Notes: generated by a model from the letters alone, not told the origin. A stretch of DNA of 64,000 nucleotides from Acanthosepion pharaonis (GCA_903632075.3 CAHIKZ030005493.1:1227001-1291000), one strand, 5' to 3'. Shown: positions 1 to 10,479, counted from the first letter of the stretch. Numbers and translations: made by a program.

Positions 1-126
1 AAAGCAGTTTTAATCAGTACGTGATCTTCGGTATTTTTTTTTATTGTTTTTCTTTTACAAAAAATGATCAGTAGAAAGTGTCAAGGAAGCCATTTTTGAC
101 ATTAGTTCTCTGGTTGGGACCCGGAA

Positions 127-157
127 GGAAAATGTGTATTCAACAGAATTCCAAAGA

Positions 158-209
<52 letters not shown>

Positions 210-463
210 GTGGCGCCATAGTGTCCTGTGTTATGTCCGAAATGTGACCATTCATTTCTTTAAATTATTCTCTAATCTGAGGAACCACTCCTCCTCTTAT
301 TCTACATCTTCTCCTACTCTTTATTTTTTAGTGCACCTCTTCCTACCATCATTCATTTGTGACTATTAATAAGTTATTTTTTTTACCATTATTATTACTC
401 TTTGTCCTGACATCGCAAGCTAGTTATGCAGAAGGAAATGTGTACACGACAGAAATCCACGGA

Positions 464-502
<39 letters not shown>

Positions 503-620
503 GGCGCCATAGTGTTCTGTACGAAATGTAACCATTCATGTCTTTTAATTTTTTCTAAAGTCAGAAACCATTTTTGTGGTTTTCGTGTCCCTTTCTACTC
601 CCGCTTAAACAAACTCTGAC
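127..620. repeat. Tandem duplication carrying (AAT)n microsatellites
   Basis: A segment at about 127-300 and another at about 435-600 match through GGAAATGTGTA, an (AAT)n run (163-209 and 463-501), GGCGCCATAGTGT and ACCATTCATGTCTTT-like sequence, with a spacing of about 305 bases. The AAT run is longer in the first copy. Open frames here are poly-Leu or poly-Asn products of the microsatellite. Confidence 0.75.
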
Positions 621-1019
621 CCTTGGAGCTGTTCAGTCAGCAATGTAACAACATTTAGTTTGCTTGTATGACTGTTGCATTCATAATGAACGACTAAGTC
701 ACTATTTCACGTTTTTTCTAACAAATTACACTTTTTTTTTCTAACTAAGTTTCACTTTATACCCCAATGATAAAGATATAACATCTAGCCTAAAAACTTT
801 TCCGCTTCTCTCGTATATGCGTAACATAGCTAAAATAAATGAGAGAAAAGCCTTTCTCCTACGGCCTACCCAACTCAATCATTTTTATCCAATAGTCGCG
901 GTATCTGTTCAGCAGCATAGAATTCTTTCTCCTGGAACACTAGCTATATATCTTTGATTTTGTGAAACCAACATGAATTCTTCCGTAACGACTAATGAAT
1001 TCCTGGTTTCAGAGTATTT
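621..1019. other. No recognised feature
   Basis: AT-rich non-coding sequence leading into the LINE copy. I see no motif or repeat that I can name. Confidence 0.5.
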
Positions 1020-2675
1020 TCCCCTTTGCCGAAAAATTCCAGCATTCATATGCATCGCCTTCGTATTTACATCCGGGATAATCTTCCAATGGCCAGAGAA
1101 TTGTCTCTCGGGGTCGCTGACTATTCTTTCATGTGTTTCCGTCTTTCGTTACTAAACTGTCAGCTATCTCTTTTTCCTTTATCGCTTCCCTTCTTCCCAA
1201 CACTGCAGCGTATTAGATGAAATAGTTGACAGGATAGAAAAGGTACTTTCTGTCCATCCATCTGCGAAGATCTTTGTCTTTGGTGACTTTAATGCCCACA
1301 ACGAAACGTGGCTGAAACATTCCAAAGGTTATGATGTTGTCCGTATACATACATTAAATTTTTCCATTGCCCAATCTCTCCCTAGCCAAACGAAGCAACA
1401 TGCTTCTCTACTGGATTGATTTTTACCTCCTCTCCTTGCTCTTGCCGATCTTCGCAATACTGTCTTCTTGGTAATTCGGACCACTCTGTGGTAGCTATTG
1501 ATATCTCCAAGTATGCATTAAACAGGAACTCCGTATCCATAAAACCTCTTTCCAGTACCAGCATGACGACTGGGATTTATTACTGCATTTTCTCTGTGAA
1601 ACCACTTGTACTGATATCATCTACCTCGCAATCGAAAAGTACGTCACTGAGGTTTCTTCTTGAGGCAAAACCGGCATGGACGCCTTCATCCCTTCACAGA
1701 AATACCAGGTGAAAACCGCAATCTTCTTCATCATTCATACAATCATGTTCGGTCGCCAGGAAGCCCTATTTCCGGCTATACCAGCGGGACATCTCTCGTC
1801 ATCACAAGTGCCTATTTGCTGCTGCTCATAATAAATGTAAGCGTGTCCATGTTTGCTGGGAAAATAAGGCAGCACAAAGCCTCTAAAAACGTTGACTCTT
1901 CGTGACTATTGGCTTTTCTGTAATAGGATAATAAATAAGTGCTAGAGTCTTTATCCGCCCATCTCTTCAATCGGTTTGAGGTTTTACACTTCTCTTCTGA
2001 TAAAGCTCAATGCTTTGCCCATAAATTCTCCTCAAACTCTACTTTTGGGTCATATCAGGAACCACTGCCATATTTCCCACTTAGAACTGATTCTCTGCTG
2101 AGTAATATACATAATAACATTTTGCATGGTTTCTGCTATCATCTTGATTCCAACAAAGCATGTGGACCCGATGTCATCCCGTAATAGTCATAGTGTTCCC
2201 CTGAACTAGTTCCTCTTCTCTCTAAACGCTACAATAAATACCTCGCTGCTGCCTGCTTTTCTGCTTGCTGGAAGTCATCATCTGTTGCAAGGGTTTTAAA
2301 AACTCTGGCAAACCGTCTGACCCATCCAAATGTTGACCTAATTGCTTTCTGCCTTTTTTTGGGAAGCTAGAGGCCCTAATCAATACTGAATTTGTTCACC
2401 ATCTCTCATCACAGTGCCTTTTCTCAAACAAGCAATACGGCTTCCAGATCAACTGCAGGTGTACTGACGATAATTGCGGAAAGAGTCTATCTTACTTTCG
2501 ATAAAAATGGTGTAGCCCTTACTGTAGCATTGGACATCTCGAAAGCCTTTGACAGGGTCTGGCATTCAGGTATCTCCGGTCACGCTTTTAAGCTGATCCT
2601 GTCATTCCTATCAAATCGTGAAATGAATGTTGTCCTGAACGGCCACTCGTCTACATCCTTTCTTAGGCTGTTTTA

Positions 2676-2676
<1 letters not shown>
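1020..2676 (+). pseudogene. Jockey-like non-LTR retrotransposon, EN-RT relic, copy 1
   Basis: This is a broken polyprotein of a jockey-like LINE. The family copies itself by target-primed reverse transcription using an APE-type endonuclease (EN) and a reverse transcriptase (RT). EN pieces are readable: SFMCFRLSLL (about 1125-1155), IFVFGDFNAHNETWL (1270-1314) and GNSDHSVVAIDI (1470-1505). The linker to the RT is readable in DSNKACGPDVIP, and the RT gives ALDISKAFDRVWHSG (2527-2571), a classic motif A. The pieces fall in different frames separated by stops, so the copy is dead. The RT catalytic YADD region and the whole 3' end are missing, because the copy runs directly into a (TCTA)n microsatellite. 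The clade is assigned from motif recall, not from a tree. Confidence 0.85.
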
Positions 2677-2719
<43 letters not shown>

Positions 2720-2750
2720 CAGGCTGTTTATATCTATCTCAGGCTGTACA

Positions 2751-2791
<41 letters not shown>

Positions 2792-2808
2792 CAATCTGTT
2801 CATATCTA
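2676..2808. repeat. (TCTA)n microsatellite
   Basis: Two TCTA arrays separated by CAGGCTGTTTATATC-like spacers. The spacer TCAGGCTGTT also occurs in the last bases of the LINE (TTAGGCTGTTTTAATC), so the array appears to have grown from the LINE's broken edge. Confidence 0.9.
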
Positions 2809-2817
2809 TCTACATGT

Positions 2818-3085
2818 ACCAAATAAGAGAAAGCACATCACTTGAAGACTTTCACTATCAGCAACAGATAAAATAGATATCACATATAACATGAAGAGAA
2901 AATGATGACATAATCAAGATGTTGACATTCCACATTACTTAAAATAAAAGGTTAGGAAGGAAACCCCCATCAATTATGAAAAGAGTAACAACAGTTACTG
3001 GACTTGAGAAATCTATTTTCTTGAAAAAATTCTTTTAATAGAAGTTTTTTTTTATAAATTTCAACCGAAATTATCTACTTGTTCA
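2818..3085. repeat. Dispersed repeat family R1, copy A
   Basis: Matches 34670-34945 over about 260 bases. Shared blocks include ATGACATAATCAAGATGTTG, AAAAGGTTAGGAAGGAAA and TTGAGAAATCT. The second copy directly follows a Penelope-type terminal fragment, which suggests R1 is part of such an element. No coding potential is seen. Confidence 0.75.
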
Positions 3086-3717
3086 TAGAATGCTTATTTA
3101 TAAAGAAAACTGTTAATATTATTATTAAATATGAATAGAACAGATACTGCACTTTAATCCTAGCTTGATGACCAGGAAATGAAGAAAAGCGTAATTTGAG
3201 TAGCACTGGCTTCTCGGTCAGTGAATACCGAATGTCTCCTTCAACGGCTAATGTTTCTATTACCATTAGAGGCGAGGATAACAGATACTACACTTTGATC
3301 TAGTTTTGCTCTATGTGGCACAAGGTAGTTTTTAATGTGGGGTGCCCATACACATAAATATAGATACAGGCCAAAGAGAAAAGTTGCCTATCGCCTGCTA
3401 TCACTGCCACACTGTTCTCGATATTACATCCACCCAAACTCTCTTAGTTCAAGGAGCAAGGTGCTGCCTTGGGACTGGGATACTCGGAACCTGGCGTCTT
3501 CTCCCATCAGATGAAAAAAAAAAGAACAGATACTACACTGTGATCCCAGCCAGATGAAAAAATGGCTTATGTCACCCTTCTGTGTCTGATATAAATATTG
3601 TATACCCACTCTCTTCTTGGGGGGGGGGGGTCTTTTGGTTGACGGAGTCGATTTCACAACAAAGCTGCATTTTTTCTCTCTCGGATGTTTTCTCCTGGTC
3701 GGATAGAGAAATGTTTT
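3086..3717. repeat. Repeat-like stretch with recurring AACAGATACTACACT motif
   Basis: AACAGATACT(A/G)CACT recurs near 3138, 3279 and 3525, each followed by TTGATC- or GTGATC-like sequence. This suggests degenerate tandem or nested repeats. A G11-12 run sits at about 3618. Near 3310, TGTGGCACAAGG resembles the end of a molluscan tRNA-derived repeat. The 71-codon open frame at 3342-3557 has no recognisable domain. Confidence 0.45.
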
Positions 3718-4055
3718 TGGTTCGGAATTAAAATTAGAACTTCAGAAAAAAAAGGGATTTCGATTACTACTTTTTTAAACACGTCGACGTGTCCATTTTT
3801 AACTAGCCAGTAGGGTCCCCACTGGGGAGCTTGTTCCCCGGGACACAAAATAACCACGTCTGATATCTTCGGCGTGTAAAAACTTAACTCCCTGAAATAA
3901 CTTTCTACCTCTCTAAACTTCCCACCCTAGTTTCAATCAATAAAAAACGACTTCCTTTGTTTTGTCCACCATCTGACTTTAAGGTCAAAATGAGGAAGTC
4001 AGAGGAAAATACAATTCTTTAAAAATTAATAGTCTGCTAGACTATTATTTAACAT
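3718..4055. repeat. Tandem duplication, copy 1 (holds the empty insertion site)
   Basis: About 340 bases are duplicated at 4425-5072, with shared blocks ACTGGGGAGC, CCACGTCTGAT and GACTTTAAGGTCAAAATGAG. The sequence CTTCCCACCCTAG at 3918-3930 corresponds to the point at which copy 2 is split by an insertion, so this copy records the pre-insertion state. Confidence 0.85.
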
Positions 4056-4424
4056 TTTTAGTGATACTAGTTTCAAAATTTGGTCAGTGATCAAATCTTT
4101 GACATGCTACTTTATCCAAGAAATGCCTATATTTTGAGTAATTATATTCTAGGCCAAAGTTATACTTTTTACCATCAACTTTCAATTGAAGAAGACATTT
4201 AGTTTTTCAGTATGAAATATCTCAATAACATTTTGTACCGTAATATACACATCTGAAACATTGTCTTAATATAGCAAAATCACACAGCTTACAAAAATAA
4301 GGAAATTGTCCTGGGTATGACGATAAACTACATCCGGCACCTGTTAGGATCCCATCTATGACCAAATAGTTATCCTCCAAAATGGGATCAAAATACTATA
4401 AAAGTATAAAAATCGATAGTTGGT
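4056..4424. repeat. Spacer of the duplication, with fragment of dispersed repeat R2
   Basis: 4319-4415 (GACGATAAACTACATC, GCACCTGTTAGGATCCCA, CAAAATACTATAAAAGT) matches the R2 family near 33345-33540 and 62990-63130. The rest of the spacer is AT-rich with no recognised feature. Confidence 0.65.
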
Positions 4425-5072
4425 TTGTTCGGAGGTAAAATGAGAATTTCAACAAAAAGGGATTTTGAAACATCGATTTTATTAACACGTCAACGAGTGC
4501 ATTTTTATCTAGGCAGTGGGGTCGCTCTATCAACCCTACTGGGGAGCAAGTTCCTCGTGACACAAAAGAACCACGTCTGATCTTTTCGACGTGTAAAAAC
4601 TTAACTCACTCAAATAATTTTCTCTCTAACCTTCCCACACTAGTATCTGTCTATATTTCTGAGATGAGGCATTATGTACACTATTTACATTATTCGGACG
4701 ATTGTCCTCATTTTTTTCGCCATATTTATTACAACGTTTCGGCCGTTGTACGCTCCAGCTATCTTCAAGGCAGTGCAGAACTTTCAGAGGAAAATTAACA
4801 GGAGATAACTGATAACCGACATCCATTAAAACAAATCACGTGGAACTGGAAGAGTCTGCCCCGGTGAACGTAATAAAGGGTTCAGTTCGACATTCCAGCC
4901 ACCTGAATTAGGCCGGAGCGTACAGCGACCGAAACGTTGTAATAAATAAGACTTCCCACGCTAGTTTAACCAATAAAAACGACTTCCTTTGTTTTCTCTA
5001 TCATCTGACTTTAAGGTCAAAATGAGCAATTCTTTAAAAAATAATACTCTCCTAGACTATTATTTAACGTCA
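4425..5072. repeat. Tandem duplication, copy 2, interrupted by a mobile element
   Basis: Same sequence as 3718-4055 but split at 4643/4952 by a 308-base insert. Copy 2 has several substitutions and small indels relative to copy 1, including the loss of a GGAAGTCAGAGGAAAATA-like segment. Confidence 0.85.
4644..4951 (+). mobile_element. Non-autonomous Penelope-type element, inverted U - body - U, with 13-bp TSD
   Basis: The insert is flanked by CTTCCCACACTAG (4631-4643) and CTTCCCACGCTAG (4952-4964), a 13-base target-site duplication with one mismatch. The paralogous empty site lies at 3918-3930. Reading left to right it contains terminal unit U in minus orientation (4644-4766), body B (AACTTTCAGAGG..., about 4770-4895), and a plus-strand U that stops shortly after GAAACGTTGT (to 4951). 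The same order of ends flanks the coding Penelope copy at 11837-13640. It has no open frame and so must depend on enzymes supplied in trans. Element class follows from the shared ends; mobilisation by a Penelope RT is inference. Confidence 0.8.
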
Positions 5073-5313
5073 ACAACATATCATCTTCATGTTTTATGCG
5101 TTTAGTATTATGTCCGTATAAGGCGTGGTAGTCCTCTTGGTCTCGTCACACGGCACAGGTTAACTGAATTTAGTAAGCAAACACATTGTTTGACCTTTGA
5201 GGCGCTATTAACCGCCTATTGGACAGCATCTTTTTTTACTTCCATTTTCTTTACTACTTGATCGTTTATATTTCGAATCAAAAGGAAACATTTTAAATTT
5301 ATAGGACCAATAA
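5073..5313. other. No recognised feature
   Basis: Unique-looking sequence of moderate GC. No open frame or repeat copy was recognised. Confidence 0.4.
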
Positions 5314-5556
5314 TGAAGCCTGGAAGAATTTGACACTCACAGGTCGTGTAGAAGTCAAGAAGCACAGAGGGAAGCAACAACTAACCTACCTAACGTACAT
5401 GTGCAAATGGATGGCAGAGGAAGAAATAGTATAGATGGTGAAAAGGCAGACTTTACTAAGAGTTACAAAGTATATGAAGTTGTGGATAGTCATGATCGCT
5501 AACACCCTAAACGGAAACGGGATATAGATGATAATGATGATGATGATGGCGATACG
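5314..5556 (+). pseudogene. RTE-like LINE reverse transcriptase, C-terminal fragment
   Basis: The plus-strand reading resembles the C-terminal tail of a LINE RT family that recurs in this window. It has the pattern LTGR-V-E-KK-RGKQQLTYLT, then KWMAEEE, then LLRVTK...LW-VMIANTLNG, and ends in a (GAT)n tail at 5530-5548. Compare the better copy at 22100-22400 (GKQRMTYLAALSK, LLRATKDRRKWRAMIAFVLNG). It has an in-frame stop and no upstream RT, so it is a 5'-truncated dead copy. RTE is the likely clade, from recall. Confidence 0.75.
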
Positions 5557-5984
5557 TATATAAAATGTTTGTTCCAAGGAGAGGTTATGGATTACGCGAA
5601 TATCTTCCCCTTGTAAATCAAGCTTTCCTAATATTTCAAGTAGCCCTTCGTGTCGTACACGATCAAATGTCTTTGTCCAATCTATGTAACATAGTTATAG
5701 GTCTTCTGCATTCGTATTCCCCGCTCTGATTGCCATCTGATAATAAAATCGTTTTTATTTCATTATTGTCTTGAAAAGAGCTACACATTTCTTGTTCTAT
5801 TTCATGCCAGATTCTGCTACAAGCTATATTCATTGGATTTCAAATGATTAATGTGGCTCATCAAGGTAACTGACCGATGAAATTGGCCTTACTTACATAG
5901 TATTCATAACTGGGACATTGACTTGATGGAATATTCCATACTAACCTGTAACCCCTCCGGGATAATGCATTTTTCACGCATAAT
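5557..5984. other. No recognised feature
   Basis: Non-coding sequence between the LINE tail and the promoter-like block. No repeat copy was recognised. Confidence 0.4.
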
Positions 5985-5989
5985 CACCT

Positions 5990-6145
5990 CTTAACCAATC
6001 AGTATTTTTTTTATTGGCTGAGACCTCAAAACTGTAGCAAGTTTAAGCAAAAAATAACTTTTCCCGCGTACCGCTTTTGGAGCCGATTCTGATACCACAA
6101 ACTCTATAAATAGAAGCGTTTCGATTCGATTCAAACAGTCAGATC
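5990..6145 (+). promoter_or_regulatory. Promoter-like block: CCAAT, inverted CCAAT, E2F-like site, TATA box, initiator
   Basis: On the plus strand the order is ACCAAT (5995-6000), ATTGG (6014-6018), the exact E2F-type string TTTCCCGC (6060-6067), a strong TATA box TATAAATAG (6105-6113), and possible initiators TTCAAAC (about 6130) and TCAGATC (6139-6145) at normal spacing. This combination is typical of cell-cycle genes such as histones. No matching coding exon follows, so it may be a solo or relic promoter, or drive a short transcript. Function is inferred from motifs only. Confidence 0.45.
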
Positions 6146-6300
6146 TTCAACCCTGGAGAGATGCTAAACAAATCCACGCTAGCCAAAAACTTTGACCTAA
6201 CTACAGTTTTCGTGCGCTAATTCTTATGTCTCGACAAACAGCACTTCGCTCTCCCAGGAACATTATTTACAACATACTAAATAAAGTGAATTGACGCATT
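6146..6300 (+). other. Possible short transcript downstream of the promoter-like block
   Basis: After the TATA/initiator region there is a 19-codon frame from ATG 6171 (MLNKSTLAKNFDLTTVFVR), then a 22-codon frame starting MSRQTALRSPR near 6226. A polyadenylation hexamer AATAAA follows at about 6280. None of these peptides is recognised. A compact transcript is conceivable, but the pieces could equally be chance. Confidence 0.25.
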
Positions 6301-6840
6301 ACTAAACAGTGTTTGTAAATCTCAATCCAACATCAAGACAACAGCTAAAGGTACACAACTCTTACAAGCTTTGAACAGTAACTTTAACAAACGCACACAA
6401 ACACACTAGTGACTGAACTCCCAAAAAAGACATTTTGTAATAGGATAAAACATCTCATACATATATCCTAACCACAAGCTTACACACATCGAAACTCAGC
6501 ATAATCCTTCTACATATTTTATTGCAATTGGTCGCACTTGATCAGCAATATTTATCTTGATTGTGTATGTTCAATTGATATAAAATGAATGTTATTTGTT
6601 AAACCTTTAATCATATTGTCCTCATTTTTTATTCCTCCTGAATGATTTTACCTTCAATGTTCTTATTTTTATATTTGTTGTGGATGAATGTCTTGTGAAC
6701 ACCTATATTTCTGATAACCTAACCTTCTGATACACAAAATACATTTGCCAAAATCTGCAACAGACTTTTTACTAATGCCGTCTTTACCATTCCTTTAGTT
6801 ATTCTTCCGTTTTTTCCTTATTTCTGCTTTTTAATTTCTT
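6301..6840. other. No recognised feature
   Basis: AT-rich non-coding sequence grading into a T/C-rich tract. Confidence 0.4.
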
Positions 6841-7436
6841 TTCTTTTGCTTTTCTTCTTTCACTATCTTCTCCTTTCCCATTTTCCCATATTCAAAGTTC
6901 CTTTCTTTTTTCTTTTCCTTTTCTTTCTATGTCTATTTTATTTTTCATTTCTTTTTTTTTCTTCAACAATTATTCTTTTTTTCTTGAAGCTTCTTTTTCC
7001 TTTCTTGTTGACTTTCCTTCATATTTTTTGTTTATCTTTCTTCGTGTCTTTAACGTCATTTCTTTTTTCATCCTGATTTCATTCCTTCTTTTTCTTCTTT
7101 CTTTTCTGTCTTGTTTTCTTCTTTTCTTCTTTTTTTCTCATTTCTTCTTCTTTCTTTCTTCTTTTATTTTCTTTTCCTTCTTTTTTCTTCTTTTTCTCCT
7201 TTCTTGTTTCTTTTTCCTTTTTTTTACTTCTTTTTTCTTTTTCTTTTTTCTTCTTCTTACTTTCTTTATTTTTCTTCTTTTTTTCTTCTTTTCTTTTCTT
7301 CTTCTTCCTCCTCCTCTTCTTCTTCCTCCTCCTCCCCCTTCTTCCTCTTCTGCTTCTGCTGCTTATTCCTCCTTCTTTTCTTCATCCCGTTTTTCTTTGT
7401 TTTCTTTTCTTTCTCGTGCGTCTTCATCATTTTGTA
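6841..7436. repeat. Poly-pyrimidine low-complexity tract (TTTC/TTCTT-rich)
   Basis: Almost uninterrupted T and C on the plus strand for 600 bases. It gives long Phe/Ser/Leu-rich frames on one strand and Lys/Glu-rich frames on the other. These are composition artefacts, not genes. Confidence 0.9.
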
Positions 7437-7650
7437 GTTCATCAATACCATCATCAACACCACCATCACCAACATAACCCTCAATACCACTATCATCAGC
7501 AATACCACTAACATCTACCACCCACCACCACCATCAAAACACTGTCACCACTATCATCATCATCATCATCATCATCACCACCAGCAATACTACTATCATC
7601 ATCATCATAATCAGCAGAAGCACCACCACTACCACCATCACCACTATCAC
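7437..7650. repeat. (ATC/ACC)n trinucleotide-rich tract
   Basis: Mixed ATC, ACC and CAC triplets, including a purer (ATC)n run near 7552-7576. Confidence 0.85.
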
Positions 7651-8484
7651 TACTTCTGGAACATTTTTCTCTCTCAATTCAAAAGAAACCTCGTATATTT
7701 TCCCCTTCATTTGCATCAAACCTTGTTCATATTGTTCCCATCCATTTTTCAAATTTTTCTTCTTCAAGGTTTTATTCTAATTCATTTCTGCCATCTTTCC
7801 CATCGTCTTCATCTATTTTTCTCAAACTGATTCCATCATTTGATTAAATATAATCAAACGCGTAACAAATAGACAAAAGAAAAGCCTACAATTTCAATGG
7901 AATTCAAATTCATAATACATTTCATTTTAATCCTCTATAATTATCGACAAAGCATTGGATTGTCGTCGGATCTCTTTTCATGCCACGTACACCACAAGAG
8001 AGAATATTCAAATGTATGCATTCGCCATTTGCAAACCATCCTCTACTGCCCTGGCCACCATGGCTGCATTTACGAATCAACGAGGCCGCCAAAACTAAAG
8101 ACATTGATTTATTTCAGGTGTCTTCATGAAAGAATTTTTTTGAAAGATTGATAGACAAGATTACCGCAGACAAATCTTTTTAATTTAACTTAGCGCTAAA
8201 TAATGGAAAATTTCAAACCTTATCTATCACAAAATCAATCAGCGAAATACCGACTATAAGTCGAGTTTCTAAAATCAAAGCTTAAATTTTGAAGTTAAGG
8301 CGTCATCATTATTGACATTATTTACAGTCGAACTAATGTCCTCACTTTTTCACTAAAGTTTTGTTTAAATTATTACACTCCAAGCTATTCAATAAAGCCC
8401 CTAAGACGCAAAGAGATTAATGAGTGTGAGAAAATATGAGAAAAATAAATCATCAATGAGGAAAAAGGGAAATAAAAGAACAGG
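7651..8484. other. No recognised gene; one short unit-U fragment
   Basis: Non-coding. At about 8318-8350 the string TTATTTACAGTCGAACTAATGTCCTCA looks like a diverged piece of Penelope unit U in minus orientation. An 84-codon plus frame at 7897-8151 has no recognisable domain. Confidence 0.4.
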
Positions 8485-8665
8485 TACACTATTTACATTA
8501 TTCGGACTATTGTCCTCATCTTTGTCGCCATATTTATCCCAACGTTTCGGCGTTGTACGCTCCGACCTTCTTCTGATGATTGGAATGTCGATCTGAACCA
8601 TTTATTTCGCGCGTAGACTGTTCTAGTTCCACGTGCCATGTTTTAATGGATGTCAGTTATCCATT
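8485..8665 (-). mobile_element. Penelope-type terminal unit U plus body B (minus)
   Basis: On the minus strand the order is partial body B (CATGGCACGTGGAACTAGAA-like, GTTC-GACATTCCAATCATC), then CAGAAGAAGGTCGGAGCGTACAACGCCGAAACGTTGGGATAAATATGG-like unit U and its ATAGTCCGAATAATGTAAA tail. The upstream end of B is cut off and joined to plus-strand U copies. Confidence 0.75.
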
Positions 8666-8860
8666 AAATATGGCGACAAAGATGAGTACAATAGTCCGAA
8701 TTATGTAAATAGTGTACATAATAACTCATCTCAAAAATATAGACAGATACTAAAAGGCCGAAACGTTGTAATTAATATGGCGACAAAGATCAAGACAATA
8801 GTCCGAATAATGTAAATAATGTACATAATACCCCATCTCAGAAATGTAGACAGATACTAT
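8666..8860 (+). repeat. Two tandem plus-strand copies of unit U
   Basis: ATGGCGACAAAGATGAG...CAGATACTAAAAGGCCGAAACGTTG is followed by a second ATGGCGACAAAGAT...CAGATACTA, with a period of about 108. As in the 38-kb array, the inter-unit junction reads ACT(A/G)AAAGGCCGAAAC and lacks the GGCC...GGCC stem. Confidence 0.75.
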
Positions 8861-8914
8861 CTAACGACATTGTGTAAATGGTTCACAGAACAGGAAAAAA
8901 ATGTTACTCAGAGT

Positions 8915-9185
8915 TAGTTAGCATAGAACTTACGGTTACATCTCGAAATTTCAAAAATAAAATGATGAGACCTTAGCGCCAATCTAGTACTGCGTTTAGA
9001 TTCATAAAATCTAGGTGGCATAGAGTAAAGCTCATAAGAATAATTACCATGAAAGTGTTTATAGAAATATCACAGGGAAGCTACCTGACGGCGGTGGGAA
9101 AGTGATTGAAGCCAAGATGCCAGGTCAGGACTAATAATGTTGCAGATTCTTTTTTGGGTTTCATCAAGAATCTTTAAATGCCTAG
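8915..9185 (-). pseudogene. Jockey-like LINE 3' fragment
   Basis: Minus-strand sequence aligns with the C-terminal RT tail of the jockey-like LINE (compare 40500-40800). Diverged FKRSTRLALRSHHF-type and NRKFYANS-type segments are separated by stops. It is a short 5'-truncated copy. Confidence 0.7.
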
Positions 9186-9204
9186 CACAATCGCCAGACC
9201 AGAT

Positions 9205-9965
9205 GCGATGCCAATAACATTAGTCAGCAAAAATATTTTTGAAAGGGTGTCGAGACATCAAACATCATTTTTAGCTAATTTGAAGGCGCTGAATTTGAAA
9301 ATAATCTTAATTTTTCTTGGTTAGCTAACATTTTTCATGTATATCACTTTTATTCCTTGACTACGGAAGGAAATAAAGTACATTGAGAGCATTTTGTTTT
9401 CACAGTTGGAAAGAAACTCCAACTAAAGACATCCCAATTGAATGCACCTATTCCATTGTCCATGATACTGCTGGAATATCAAAAGGGACTTAAATAACAT
9501 TGAATATGACAGACAATAAAGAAAGAGAAAATTTTAACATAGTTCTTATGTCCACGAATATTTTATTTCTGCTGTTAGTTTATTGATTTGATGAAAATAT
9601 TTGTTGGTCTTGGTATATTCAATTGTGTTATTTTTAAAGACTTAGGGTGTGATTGTTATTGCAAAAATAATATTTCTCAATAAGCAGACCAATATTTGTT
9701 GGTTTAAATACGAATTGAGATGTTTCTACGATTTTATTTTGAGAAATAATGCCATCGTGCAATATCTACAGAAAACAAATGAAAAAATGTTTTTTTTCCA
9801 AAAATGAGGCATTTCTGTAGAGCAAAACGGTAGCTAACCAAGTAAAAGTAATGTCATTTTCATTTTCAGCGCCTTCAAATTAGCTAAAAAAAAAAGATGT
9901 TTGCTGTCTCGACACCATTTCAAATTTTTTTTTTTTGTTCACCAATGTTATTTAGTGCAGCGTTC
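9205..9965. mobile_element. Foldback/MITE-like element with about 130-bp inverted arms
   Basis: The left arm (about 9205-9335) and right arm (about 9830-9965) are inverted copies. AATAACATTAGT, GGTGTCGAGACATCAAACATC, TTTTAGCTAATTTGAAGGCG and TTGGTTAGCTA on the left recur as reverse complements on the right. The inner 490 bases are non-coding. I do not recognise the family, and a clean target-site duplication was not found by eye. Confidence 0.75.
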
Positions 9966-10026
9966 GTCATAAACAGACACCCATTTTGAAAAGTCGCTTA
10001 GTGCTAATGAAATTGCTATTGTGAGT

Positions 10027-10040
10027 TAATTAAATATATA

Positions 10041-10095
<55 letters not shown>
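10027..10095. repeat. (TA)n microsatellite
   Basis: Uninterrupted TA dinucleotides with a short ATATAATATA prefix. Confidence 0.95.
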
Positions 10096-10097
<2 letters not shown>

Positions 10098-10100
<3 letters not shown>

Positions 10101-10175
10101 TCACTGATGATGTGTTCAAAAGTATTTTGGAGATATATTTCACCAAATAAGTGGGTTCCAACATTGGATGGAAAT
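10098..10175 (+). other. Degenerate hammerhead-like / Penelope-end motif
   Basis: CACTGATGATGTG followed by TTTTGGAGATATATTTCACC resembles the conserved terminal motif of another Penelope-like family. The GAAA strand of the core is not preserved. Confidence 0.35.
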
Positions 10176-10479
10176 CAATAATCCGATAATAATTACGAAA
10201 CCAACTCTGTTAGAATCATTTACTTTTGGTCAAACAGACTCGTTGCGTTTGCACTGAATATCGCAAAATCTAAACTCTTATTTTGATATAAGATTTGATT
10301 TACGCTAGAAAATACGAAATCAGATTATTTAAAACATTCCAATTTATATCCTTATCGCAAGAATCAATCAGAATTGATCGGATTTAAAACTAAAACTAAA
10401 AAATGAAATAAAGAATGATTTATTCAAAGAAATCATATATATCAATACCTATAACAAATTTGGTCGAACATTTCAATAG
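10176..10479. other. No recognised feature
   Basis: AT-rich sequence with no open frame of note. Confidence 0.4.

Noticed and set aside
359..619. 86-codon plus frame with a signal-peptide-like start (MTINKLFFLPLLLLFVLTSQ) and poly-Asn
   Set aside because: The frame runs through an (AAT)n microsatellite in a duplicated non-coding segment. The hydrophobic start comes from T-rich sequence, and the sister copy has no equivalent frame.
6929..7477. 182-codon Phe/Ser-rich frame
   Set aside because: Pure product of a poly-pyrimidine tract; no domain and no codon structure.
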